Source of the DNA: Cafeteria roenbergensis
Lineage: Eukaryota > Sar > Bigyra > Bicosoecida > Cafeteriaceae
Direction of reading: 5' to 3'
DNA length: 64,000 bases
NCBI GenBank assembly: GCA_008330645.1
Contig: VLTN01000026.1
Span: forward strand, 372,001 to 436,000
In this document: positions 50,848-59,466 of the stretch, piece by piece
Layout of the letters: every line of letters starts with the position of its first letter
Position numbering within the stretch: the stretch's first letter is position 1
The notes under the pieces: generated by a model
What the model was told of the DNA's origin: nothing
Databases searched by the model: none
Seen by the model: only the letters and a program-made list of their open reading frames with translations
Program-made: the position numbers and the translations under genes

Positions 50848-52572
50848 ATGACCAAGACCGCGCCCGCATGGAGGTGGCCGACCGCCTTGGCGCTGCTGGC
50901 GCTCGCGGCGGTTGCAGTCGCATCGCTGCCCGCAGTTCCCCCGCGCGAACCAATCGCCGCCCCAGGCGCCGCCCCGCCCCAGGGGCTGATGCTGGTCACC
51001 CAGACGGCGGCGAACACGTCGCAGCGGCTCACGCCGATGCCCCCGCGTGCCTTCGTGAAGGGGGGCGCCGCGCCTGGCGTGGCCACGCTCACAGTGGACA
51101 GATCTGCGACCGCGCAGACCATTGTCGGGTTCGGCGGCGCGTTCACCGGGTCGTCGGCCTGGCTCTATGCGCAGATGAACGCGACGATGAAGGCCCAGTT
51201 CATCAGCATGTACTTCGGGCGGGCGCAGGGAATCGGCTACACGCTCGGGCGCGTGCCCATGGGGAGCGCCGATTTTGCAGTGCAGCCGAGCGTGAGCTAC
51301 GCCATGGTGGCCAACGACACCGACCTGGAGTTCTTCTCCATCGACGTGGAGCGCGCCTGGAAGCTCCCCCTCATCGCCGACGCGTCGGCGGCCGTGCAGG
51401 CCGCGTCGGCAAGCAGCGGCCGCGTGCGCGGAGGCGCCTCCGGGCAGGCTCTGGGCCTGGTGGCCTCGCCGTGGTCCCCGCCCGCCTGGATGAAGACGAA
51501 CAAGCAGATGATCTGCGACCTGTGGTCCATCGTGACGGGCTGCCAGATCGAGGACAGCGACGCGGTCAAGGCAGTCTACGCCAATTACTTTGTCAAGACG
51601 GCGCAGGCCTACCGGCAGGCGGGCGCCCCCATCCGCTGGTTCACCCCCCAGAACGAGCCGGGTGTGAAGCCCTTCACGTACGAGGGCTCGGAGATGAACG
51701 CGGAGCAGCAGACCGACTTCATCGAGCGGCACCTCGGCCCCGCCCTGGCGACGCTTCCCGCCGCCGAGCGACCCGGAATCCTCGTCTATGACTGGAACAA
51801 GAACAGCGACTACGTGCAGTTCGCCGGCACCGTCTACAACAACTCGGCCGCCAGCCAGTACGTGGAGGGGTCCGCCGTGCACTGGTACGACGGCGACCAC
51901 TTCGACTCCCTCAGCCAGGTGCACGCGCTCGCGCCCGGCAAGATCATCCTCGCCACCGAGGCCACGGCGCGGAACGACGTCGACAAGGCCTGGGAGGGGG
52001 GCTCGTGGTCCATCGGCGAGCACTACCTGCACGACCTGCTGGGGGACCTCAACAACCACGTCACCGGCTTCATCCACTGGAACCTAGCTCTCAAGGACGA
52101 CGGCGGGCCGCTTCACGTGGGCCCCATTGTGGGGCTTCCCATCTTCGGCTCCGATGCGCCCGTCATCGTGGACGTGCCGGGCAGCCCGCCGCTGCAGGCG
52201 GACGTCTCCGCGGAGCAGGCCGACGCCGTGCTCGCCCGGGCTGGGCAGCCGCCGCTGCCCGGCCGCGGCCGCGGCCGCGCCCCCCGCTCGGCGGGAGAGC
52301 AGCGTATCATGGCCCAGGTGTCCTACTGGTACGTCGGCCACGTGTCCCGGTACGCGCTCCCCGGCTCCGTGGTGCTGGGCACCGCGCTCAGCTCTGTTCC
52401 GGACGGCGTGGAGGCCACGGCGGTCGAGCTGCCAGGGGGCGCCGGCGTCGTCGTCGTCGTTCTCAACACCACCCCCGCGCCTGTCGTTCTGGACGTCGTG
52501 GATGCCGCCAACGGCATGCACGGCAACGTCACCGTGCCGGGCAACGCAGCCCAGACTCTTCGCTTCGCATGA
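50848..52572 (+). CDS. GBA: Glucosylceramidase, glycoside hydrolase family 30
   Basis: A single exon from ATG 50848 encodes 574 residues. A signal peptide or anchor (ALALLALAAVAVASLPAVPP) precedes the catalytic (beta/alpha)8 domain. Recognisable family motifs are VGFGGAFTGSSAWLYAQM, YTLGRVPMGSADFA, ASPWSPPAWMKTN, the acid/base Glu in WFTPQNEPGVK (near residue 268), WYDGDHFDSL, and the nucleophile Glu in IILATEATAR (near residue 369). SWSIGEHYLHDLLGDLNNHV and FIHWNLALKDDGGP follow, and a beta-sandwich tail carries YWYVGHVSRYALPGS. The enzyme should release glucose from glucosylceramide in a lysosome-like compartment. Full catalytic residues and a family-typical length suggest an active enzyme. 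Confidence 0.94.
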   Translation: MTKTAPAWRWPTALALLALAAVAVASLPAVPPREPIAAPGAAPPQGLMLVTQTAANTSQRLTPMPPRAFVKGGAAPGVATLTVDRSATAQTIVGFGGAFTGSSAWLYAQMNATMKAQFISMYFGRAQGIGYTLGRVPMGSADFAVQPSVSYAMVANDTDLEFFSIDVERAWKLPLIADASAAVQAASASSGRVRGGASGQALGLVASPWSPPAWMKTNKQMICDLWSIVTGCQIEDSDAVKAVYANYFVKTAQAYRQAGAPIRWFTPQNEPGVKPFTYEGSEMNAEQQTDFIERHLGPALATLPAAERPGILVYDWNKNSDYVQFAGTVYNNSAASQYVEGSAVHWYDGDHFDSLSQVHALAPGKIILATEATARNDVDKAWEGGSWSIGEHYLHDLLGDLNNHVTGFIHWNLALKDDGGPLHVGPIVGLPIFGSDAPVIVDVPGSPPLQADVSAEQADAVLARAGQPPLPGRGRGRAPRSAGEQRIMAQVSYWYVGHVSRYALPGSVVLGTALSSVPDGVEATAVELPGGAGVVVVVLNTTPAPVVLDVVDAANGMHGNVTVPGNAAQTLRFA

Positions 52573-53037
52573 GCGGGGTTGCGTCGGCGGCGCAACAGCC
52601 TTCACCGCGGCCCGCGTGCCGGGCGGCCGGCCGCACTGTACCGGCGCCGCTCGGTCCACATCGCCCTGCCGACGCCCTCCACCGCCCACCGCCAGCGCCG
52701 CTGGCTCTGCCCCGCGTCATGTGTGCCGCTGGCTGCGTGTCGCTGGCTGCGTGTCACTGGATGTGTGTCACTGGATGTGTGTCGCAGGCTGTGTGGCACT
52801 CGAGCCCAACCCCCGCCCTTGCATGTGGCATCACGGCGCCTGTGGCAACACGGCTTCCAAGGCAACAAGCAGCAACAGCGGCATCACGCAAGGCACGCAA
52901 ACACGCGACGGGGAGTCAGCCACGCGCTGTACAGCGCGCGCTCGCGGCGCAGCCTGGGGCCCCGCGCACGGCGTCCCAGCCCGCACTTCGCACGCGAGAG
53001 CTCAACAGCGGGCCCGCAAGCGCGCGGCCTGAGGGCT
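52573..53037. other. Convergent 3' spacer with 14-bp tandem repeat
   Basis: This 465 bp stretch lies between the glucosylceramidase stop and the dynactin-like stop. Apart from the repeat listed separately there is an A-rich patch (GCAACAAGCAGCAACAGC near 52863). No gene is seen. Confidence 0.5.
52725..52794. repeat. 14-bp tandem repeat, five copies
   Basis: The consensus unit GTCRCTGGMTGYGT repeats five times (the first begins GCCGCTGG and the last is GTCGCAGGCTGTGT), downstream of glucosylceramidase. Confidence 0.9.
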
Positions 53038-53887
53038 TCAGACGGCGGAGATGGTCTCGACCCCCGGGTGCGTTCCGATGTGCCCGTCCCTGCCCACGAC
53101 CGCAAACGGGGCGACGAGACTGCCGGCCGCGACTCTCGCGCCAGGCCCCACGACGGCGTGGTCGTGCACCACAGCCGACGCCCCAACGGACGCCCCGGCG
53201 CCGACGCGCACGTGGCTCCCCACCGACTTGGCCGACACGGACGCCCCCGCCCCCACGACGGAGCCGTCCCCGACCGACGCGCCAGCAGCGCCGGTCCCGG
53301 CAGCGCAGGCCACTGCCGCTCCCCGCAGCACTGACACCCCGCGGCCGATGGAGACGGGGCCCTCGGTGGCGTCGAGCTTGGCGTGCGGCGCCACAAAGGT
53401 CTGCGAGGGGGGATGGCGGGGCGGGATTTGGGTTCCGGTGCCGCGCGTGGGCGCAGCGCAGCGGGCCAGCGCCGCCCAGCGTCCGCGGCTCCGGCTGCAG
53501 CGGCGGCGGCAACGACACGCTCGTGCCCGCACCCTGGCCTGGGTAGCTCGCACAGGGGCGCCTCTCGCGGGGGCGGGGTCCCGCCAAACGCTCTGGCGCT
53601 CGGCTGGGCGCCATCGTGCCGAGCAGCAACCGCCTCACGTTGCCCTGGATGAAAATCCGCTCCGACGCCACAAGCTCAGTGCTCGTCCCGATGACATTGC
53701 CTTGCCTCATTTGCCGAAGGGGCTCGTCCTCCTCGCCCGAGCCCGCGGCGGCTGCGCCAGCTTGCGCGGCCTCGGGCGGCGCTGCGGCGGTCCTGGCTCG
53801 CAGGACGGCCATGGCCCACGGCGACAGCCGAGCGTCCCGCGAGACGGACGCCCCCGCGAGTGCCTTGTCCCAGTCCTCGTCGGACAT
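53038..53887 (-). CDS. Dynactin p25/p27-like left-handed beta-helix protein (2 exons)
   Basis: Minus-strand exons 53887-53639 and 53400-53038 join in phase 0 to 203 residues (donor GTGAGG, acceptor TCGCAG). Residues 1-60 are an Ala-rich acidic segment (MSDEDWDKALAGAS to EEDEPLRQMRQG). Then VIGTSTELVASERIFIQGN joins to TFVAPHAKLDATEGPVSIGR and GVSVLRGAAV, and later GDGSVVGAGASVSAKSVGSH, VRVGAGASVGASAVVHDHAV and GSLVAPFAVVGRDG. The hexapeptide-repeat pattern predicts a left-handed beta-helix. The match to ARIIAEAGPIVIGEG of DCTN6 and to the PPFTVFSG end of DCTN5 makes a dynactin pointed-end subunit most likely. Such subunits link the dynein-dynactin motor to endosomes. A gamma-carbonic-anhydrase-like protein is the alternative, but metal-binding His triads are not evident. 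Confidence 0.6.
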
Positions 53888-54028
53888 GGGGCCGGGGCGG
53901 CCCCTGCGGTGGCACGGGGCGCTTGCTGCGCGGCGGCGACATGCCGGGGCAGAGCCGGAACGCTGGTGGAAGCGGCAACGAGCCGGCACTCGCGCAAGGC
54001 TTCGCTCAGTCCGCCTGAGACCAGACCA
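53888..54028. promoter_or_regulatory. Short divergent promoter region, dynactin-like gene and BCKDHB
   Basis: Only 141 bp separate the two start codons, which leaves no room for independent promoters. No motif was recognised. Confidence 0.5.
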
Positions 54029-55301
54029 ATGGCCCTTCGTCGCGCCCTGGCGCGCGTCAGCGGAGCGCAGTCCTCGGGCCGCGCCCTTGCGGCGGCTGGC
54101 GCCCGCGCCCTCAGCAGCGAGGCAGCCGTCGAGGTGCCGCGCCTCGGCCAGGTGGATGCGATTCCGTCGGGCCCGGCCACCCGCATGAACCTGTTCACGG
54201 CCATCAACCAGGGCATGCGCGCGGCGATGCAGACGGACGACGACTGCGTGAGGGCGCCGGGCCCTGCCCTCGCAGACGCGACTGCTGCTCTCGCTGGTTG
54301 ATCGCGCGCTGCGCGTCGTCAGAGGCCGGGCGCACCTTTGGCTGCGCCGACAACGCCGGAGTGCTCCGCCGCCCGCCCGTCGCCCGCACTCGCAGATTTT
54401 GTTTGGCGAGGATGTGGCCTTTGGCGGCGTGTTCCGCTGCAGCATGGGGCTGCGCGAGGAGTTCGGCGGCGAGCGCGTGTTCAACACGCCCCTTTGCGAG
54501 CAGGGCATCGCCGGGTTTGCCATCGGGTACGCCGCGACGGGCCGCAGCTGCATCGCCGAGCTGCAGTTCGCCGACTACATCTTCCCCGCGTTCGACCAGA
54601 TCGTGAACGAGGCGGCCAAGTTCCGCTACCGCTCCGGCGGCCAGTTCGACTGCGGGGGCGTGACGTTCCGCTCCCCCTGCGGCGCCGTGGGCCACGGCGG
54701 GCTGTACCACTCGCAGTCGCCGGAGGCCTACTTTGCGCACACGCCGGGCCTCAAGGTGGTGATGCCGCGCTCGCCCGCGCAGGCCAAGGGGCTGCTCCTC
54801 TCCTGCATCCGCGACCCCAACCCCTGCCTCTTCTTCGAGCCCAAGGCGCTCTACCGCGCGTCCGTGGAGGACGTCCCCGACGCGGACTACGAGATCCCCA
54901 TCGGCAAGGCCGAGGTCGTGACGGCCGGCGACGACGTGACGCTGGTGGCGTGGGGCGCGCAGGTGCACGTGATGGAGAAGGCTGCTGCCATGGCCCGCGA
55001 CAAGCTCGGCGTCAGCTGCGAGGTCATCGACCTGCGCTCGATCCTCCCCTGGGACGCAGAGACCGTCGCGGCCTCGGTGAACAAGACTGGGCGCGTCGTC
55101 ATCGCGCACGAGGCCCCCAAGACGGGCGGTTTCGCGGCCGAGGTGGCGTCCGAGATCCAGGAGCGCTGCTTCCTCAGGCTGGAGGCCCCCATCCAGCGCG
55201 TGACCGGCTACGACACGCCCTTCCCCCTCGCCTTCGAGCGCCACTACGTGCCCGACGCCCTCAAGGTGTTCGAGGCAGTCAAGGCCGCCACCAGCTTCTG
55301 A
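54029..55301 (+). CDS. BCKDHB: Branched-chain alpha-keto acid dehydrogenase E1 beta (2 exons)
   Basis: Exons 54029-54247 and 54396-55301 join in phase 0 to 374 residues. A mitochondrial presequence ([20 protein letters not shown], ending about [10 protein letters not shown]) precedes [17 protein letters not shown]. The junction gives [19 protein letters not shown], and family motifs follow: [75 protein letters not shown] and [13 protein letters not shown]. The QSPEAYFAH context and the CRVDLRT-like segment distinguish it from pyruvate dehydrogenase E1-beta. It pairs with an E1-alpha (not in this window) and docks on the E2 encoded at 40.7 kb. Convergent with HMG-CoA lyase, a later step of leucine breakdown. 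Confidence 0.96.
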
Positions 55302-55710
55302 CCGCGCCGCGGAGGAGCGCCGCCTGCGCCCGCCCGCCGGCTCTGCTATGCTTGCATCGTGCTGCGCGCCTGCGCGGAGCGGGCCCGCTGCTGGCCGGCC
55401 CGCTGCCCCGTTGAGTGTCTTCCGATGTCCGCGCCGCGTGCGCGAGCCACCAACACATGCAATGCCACCGAGCGGAGCGCGGCGGGGCCCCGGGGCCTGT
55501 GGGCAGCAGGGCCCCGGGGCCTGTGCGCGGCGGGGCCCCGGGGCCTGTGGGCGGCTTCAACAGTCTCTCCATGTTCGAATCGCGACCCGGGCCACGTGCA
55601 TCACGCGCAGCGGCAACGCAGAACACACACGCATAGATACGCCGGCGTGGGCGAGGGGGCGGGCCCGCCGGCTGGCAGGCGCCCCCAGACGGGGCGCGCG
55701 GCGGCCTGCG
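55302..55710. other. Convergent 3' spacer between BCKDHB and HMG-CoA lyase
   Basis: This 409 bp stretch between two stop codons contains a 24-bp GC-palindromic repeat block listed separately. No gene is visible. Confidence 0.5.
55481..55552. repeat. 24-bp tandem repeat with GGGGCCCC palindrome, three copies
   Basis: The unit GGCGGGGCCCCGGGGCCTGT followed by GGGC occurs three times (the middle copy starts AGCAGGGC and ends GCGC). The nested palindromes GGGGCCCC and GGCCCCGGGGCC could form strong hairpins in the converging transcripts. Confidence 0.9.
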
Positions 55711-57206
55711 CTATTGCCTGGCCGCCACGGCTTGGGCGTGGCACGCCCGGGAGGCGGTCCCGCTGGGGAGGGGCTGCTGCGCCGGCGCGGCCGCCCGCTC
55801 CTGCTGGCGCCTCGCCTTGGCATCCTGCTCCGCCTCGGCGGCTGCGCGCTCGGCGTCGTGCTTGGCGATGAGGGCCTTGGCGGCCTTGGAGGCCGGCTCG
55901 CGGCCCAGCGCGTGGCTGATGAGCCGGCTGGCCGCGAGCAGCGCGTCCATGTCCACGCCCGTCTCCACGCCCATGCCGTGGCACATGTAGACGACGTCCT
56001 CCGTGGCCACGTTCCCGCTGGCGCCCTTGGCGTACGGGCAGCCGCCCAGGCCGCCCACGGCCGAGTCCACCACGCTGACGCCCATCTGCATGGCGGCAAG
56101 GATGTTGGCCAGCGCGGTGCCGTACGTGTCGTGGCAGTGCACGGCGACGGCGGAGAGCGGCACGCCGTGGCCCTCGTCCGAGCACACGGCGTGGATCACG
56201 CGCTGCATCTGCATGGGGTTCCCCACGCCGATGGTGTCGCCCAGGGAGATCTCCCTGCACCCCATGTCCAGCAGGCGCCGGGCCACCCAGCCGACGGCCT
56301 CGGGATCCACCTCGCCCGCGTACGGGCAGCCCATCACCGTCGACACGTACCCGCGCACGGGGATGCCGGCCTTGGCAGCGGCCTCGCACACCGGTTGGAA
56401 GCGCTCCATGCTCTCAATCACGGTGCAGTTGATGTTCCGGAGCGAAAACGCGTCGGACGCGGCGCCGAACACGGCCACCTCGTCGGCGCCAGCCTCGATG
56501 GCCGCCTCGAGCCCCCGCATGTTGGGGGTCAGCGCGCTGTACACCACGCCAGGCCGGCGCACCCCGTCTCCGTTGATGGCCGCAAAAACCTCCTTGTTGT
56601 CGCCCATTTGGGGCACCCACTTGGGCGACACGAAGCTGGTTGCCTCGATGTAGTCGAGCCCGGAGTCCCCCAGCGCCGAGATGAGGGCCACCTTGGTCGC
56701 CGTCTCGACGACCCCCGGTTCGTTCTGCAGGCGGGCGGGGGCGGGCGGGCGGGCGGGGGGCAGGGCGGGCCGGGGAGCAGCGGTTGCCGGGACGAGCGCG
56801 GCGCCGGGCGCTCCCTTGTCTCGCAGTCACCGCGCCCGCGCCCCTGGCGGGAGCCCGGCGCGCGCCAGGCTCGCGACCAGAGCGCAGGGCGACCTGCTGC
56901 AGCGGCCAGCTTGCGGGGCCCGGGGAGGGGCGCGGGCCCCGCCCGGGCCGGCGGCCGGCGAGCAGCGGCGGCCCGTCATGATGGCGGCCAACTGCGCGGC
57001 AACTCTGCCCGAGCTGGCAACGCGGAAGCCGCTCGCGGGAAGCGCCGGCTCGCGGCCCCCTGGCTCACCTGCAAGCCGTCCCGGGGCCCGACCTCAACGA
57101 TGCGAACGTGGCTGGGGAGGTTGCCCGCCAGCCTGGGCTCCGCGGACGAGAGCATCCGCGCCCCGGGAAAGCGACGCAACAGCTTCTCGCTGACGCGCAG
57201 CGCCAT
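55711..57206 (-). CDS. HMGCL: Hydroxymethylglutaryl-CoA lyase (2 exons)
   Basis: Minus-strand exons 57206-57069 and 56724-55711 join in phase 0 to 383 residues. The first exon has a short presequence-like N-terminus (MALRVSEKLLRRFPGARMLS) and ends VRIVEVGPRDGLQ. Exon 2 starts NEPGVVETATKVALISALGD and continues YIEATSFVSPKWVPQMGDN, RNINCTVIESMERF, GYVSTVMGCPYAGEVDP, EISLGDTIGVGNP and VAVHCHDTYGTALAN. The lyase signature with the catalytic Cys is VGGLGGCPYAKGASGNVATE. Metal ligands D (GPRDG) and the HCHD pair are present. The enzyme splits HMG-CoA to acetyl-CoA and acetoacetate, the last step of leucine degradation in mitochondria. A charged Ala/Glu/Gln-rich C-terminal extension of about 50 residues lacks the CKL-type peroxisomal signal of animals. 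Confidence 0.95.
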
Positions 57207-57320
57207 TGTTCCTTCCGCAAGTGATTGGCCGACTCGCGCCGCCGAACCTGCCGAATGTGCCGGCAGAGCCGCTCCTCAGTTCTGGCGGAACTCTGCAAAC
57301 CGTGGCCGCCGCGATGAAGC
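57207..57320. promoter_or_regulatory. Very short divergent promoter, HMGCL and mitochondrial DnaJ
   Basis: The two start codons are 114 bp apart, implying a shared bidirectional promoter. No motif was recognised. Confidence 0.5.
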
Positions 57321-59138
57321 ATGCGCGCGCGCGCCGCGCTGGCACTCGCCGCCCGCCGGACGCGCGCGCGCACCCGACGCTCATTGAGCATGTCCCTCGC
57401 AGCCCGGGCCGCTCGAGTTGCGGCGGGGGCCACGCGCCCCGGCGCTCCAGCCTCGGCTGCCCGAAGTGCAGCCCGCCTCTCTGACGCCACGCGTCGCGCA
57501 TGCAGCAGCTACTGCGCTCGCCGCGCCCTGGCCAGCCTGGCGTCCCCAGCGCGCGGCGGGCCGGCTCGTGCGTGGCCTTCGGCAGAGGGGCCGGCGGCGG
57601 GCACGCCCGCGCAGCGGGGCGTCCGGGGCTTCCGCTCGTCGGCGGCAAGCCTGGCGCAGCGGGACTACTACGAGGTGCTCAACGTGCCCAAGGGCGCGGA
57701 CAAGGCCGAGATCAAGAAGGGCTACTACAAGCTTGCCAAGAAGCTGCACCCCGACGCGAACAAGACGGACCCCAAGGCCGCGGAGAAGTTCTCGGAGCTC
57801 CAAAAGGCGTACGAGGTGCTCTCGGACGAGAAGAAGCGCAGCATGTACGACCGCTTCGGCCACGACGGCGCAGACATCGACCCGGACTCCATGGGCGGCA
57901 TGGGCGGCATGGGGGGCATGGGCGGCATGGGCGGCCCGGGGGGGATCGACCCGGAGGAGATTCTGAACCACTTCTTCGGGGGCGGGGCCAGGGGCGGACG
58001 CCAGGGCGGCGCCCAGCGCTCGCGGGGCCGCGACATCCAGGCGACCGTGCGCCTGACCTTTATGGAGGCGGCGCTGGGCGTGCGCAAGGACGTGTCCGTC
58101 ACGGTCAAGGCGGAGTGCGACACTTGCAGCGGCACCGGCAGCGCCGACGGGCGGCCCCCCGTCACCTGCGGCTCCTGCAACGGCACCGGGGAGCAGATCA
58201 TGCGCAACGGGTTCTTCGAGGTGCGCGCCACCTGCCGCGCCTGCAGCGGCAGCGGCACTGTCATCGCCAACAAGTGCGGCAGCTGCGGCGGCGCCGGCGT
58301 GCGGTCCACTCGCAAGTCGGTCGAGGTTGTTGTGCCCGCCGGCGTGGACGACGACACCACGCTGCGCCTCGCCGGCCAGGGCGACAAGGGCGAGCAGGGC
58401 GGCCCCTCCGGCCACCTCTATGTGCAGCTGCGGGTGGAGAAGCACCGCGTCTTCGAGCGGGAGGGCGCCCACATCCACGTGCGCGTCCCCGTAAGCATGA
58501 CGCAGGCTGTCCTCGGCGACAGCGTCACCGTGCCGACCGTCCGCGGGGACGTCGACCTGAAGATCCCCCCCGGCACGCAGCCCGACGACAAGCTGGTCAT
58601 GCGCGGCAGGGGCATCGAGCGCCTCAACGGCGGCGCGCGCGGCTCCCAGTACGTCCACGTGTCCGTGCGCCTGCCCGACCCCACCACGCTCACCGCCGAG
58701 CAGAGGGCTCTCCTGGAGCGATTCCGCGACATCGAGCTGGGCCGCGCCTCGCCCGCCTCGGGCGGGGCCGCGGACGGCGCGGCGGGTGCCGCTGCTGCGG
58801 CTGCAGGCGGCGCGGCGGCGGCCAGCGGCGCCTCGGGCGACGCCTCCGCCGCAAGCAAGGGCGAAGCCAGCGCTGCCAGCGGCTCCGCGGAGGCAGCCAG
58901 CGGCGCCAGCAGCGCCAGCGGGCCGGCAGAGCATGATGACGAGAGCGGGTTCCTCGGGGAGGCGCTGCGCCGCCTTCGCAAGGCGGTGAGCTCGGACAAG
59001 AAGCAGGGGGGCTCCTCCTGCGCCGACGGGATGCCGGACCCGCAGCGCCCCACGCGCGGCCGCAAGCGCCGCAGCGTGATGGACGCCTCCGACTCGAGCA
59101 GCAGCAGCGAGGACGAGCAGTGGGACCGCTTGCGCTGA
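57321..59138 (+). CDS. DNAJA3: Mitochondrial type I DnaJ (Hsp40, Mdj1/DNAJA3-like)
   Basis: A single exon from ATG 57321 encodes 605 residues; an in-frame Met at 57390 is an alternative. The first 110 residues are Arg/Ala/Ser-rich, a typical matrix presequence ending about [11 protein letters not shown]. The J domain ([20 protein letters not shown], with the HPD motif in KLHPDANK) spans about 114-178. Instead of a Gly/Phe region there is a run of GGM repeats. The zinc region has the four C-x2-C-x-G-x-G motifs [24 protein letters not shown] and CGSCGGAG, and is followed by the C-terminal substrate-binding domains ([40 protein letters not shown]). A Ser/Ala-rich tail adds about 100 residues. 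It should stimulate mitochondrial Hsp70 in protein folding. Confidence 0.92.
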   Translation: MRARAALALAARRTRARTRRSLSMSLAARAARVAAGATRPGAPASAARSAARLSDATRRACSSYCARRALASLASPARGGPARAWPSAEGPAAGTPAQRGVRGFRSSAASLAQRDYYEVLNVPKGADKAEIKKGYYKLAKKLHPDANKTDPKAAEKFSELQKAYEVLSDEKKRSMYDRFGHDGADIDPDSMGGMGGMGGMGGMGGPGGIDPEEILNHFFGGGARGGRQGGAQRSRGRDIQATVRLTFMEAALGVRKDVSVTVKAECDTCSGTGSADGRPPVTCGSCNGTGEQIMRNGFFEVRATCRACSGSGTVIANKCGSCGGAGVRSTRKSVEVVVPAGVDDDTTLRLAGQGDKGEQGGPSGHLYVQLRVEKHRVFEREGAHIHVRVPVSMTQAVLGDSVTVPTVRGDVDLKIPPGTQPDDKLVMRGRGIERLNGGARGSQYVHVSVRLPDPTTLTAEQRALLERFRDIELGRASPASGGAADGAAGAAAAAAGGAAAASGASGDASAASKGEASAASGSAEAASGASSASGPAEHDDESGFLGEALRRLRKAVSSDKKQGGSSCADGMPDPQRPTRGRKRRSVMDASDSSSSSEDEQWDRLR

Positions 59139-59466
59139 GCGGCACGGGCCAGCGGCAGGGCGGCTCCAGCCTCTGTGATCGTGCGTGTGTGTATGTGTGT
59201 GAGTGCGACGGCGTGACTGCGCGGTCAGAGGAGTCGCAAACGGAATCGCGGCTTGTCCCGCCATGGTCCGCGTGCCGCGCTTGCACCCCCCCCACCAGGC
59301 CATGCCCACAGCGCCAAGCACCGCAGTTCACGTACTCGCGGGGCGCGAGGAACCACGCGCAGCGAGCAGCCCACAACAAGCAATCGCGGCCCGCGCGAGC
59401 ATCGAGGGCGCGGCAGGCTGCTGCCGGCACAAGCCGCGCGCGGCAAGACCCCTGCAACTTGGCAGC
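59139..59466. other. Convergent 3' spacer between DnaJ and acidic protein gene
   Basis: This 328 bp stretch includes a short GT-repeat (GTGTGTGTATGTGTGTGAG near 59184-59202). No gene is visible. Confidence 0.5.

Noticed and set aside
50491-52077. A 528-residue minus-strand frame over glucosylceramidase
   Set aside because: Antisense to a gene with full GH30 catalytic motifs; the frame has no motif of its own.
55348-57387. A 679-residue plus-strand frame over HMG-CoA lyase
   Set aside because: Antisense to HMGCL exons and across the 24-bp repeat; no domain.
57381-59321. A 646-residue minus-strand frame over the DnaJ gene
   Set aside because: Antisense to an intact mitochondrial DnaJ; Ala/His/Gly-rich shadow.
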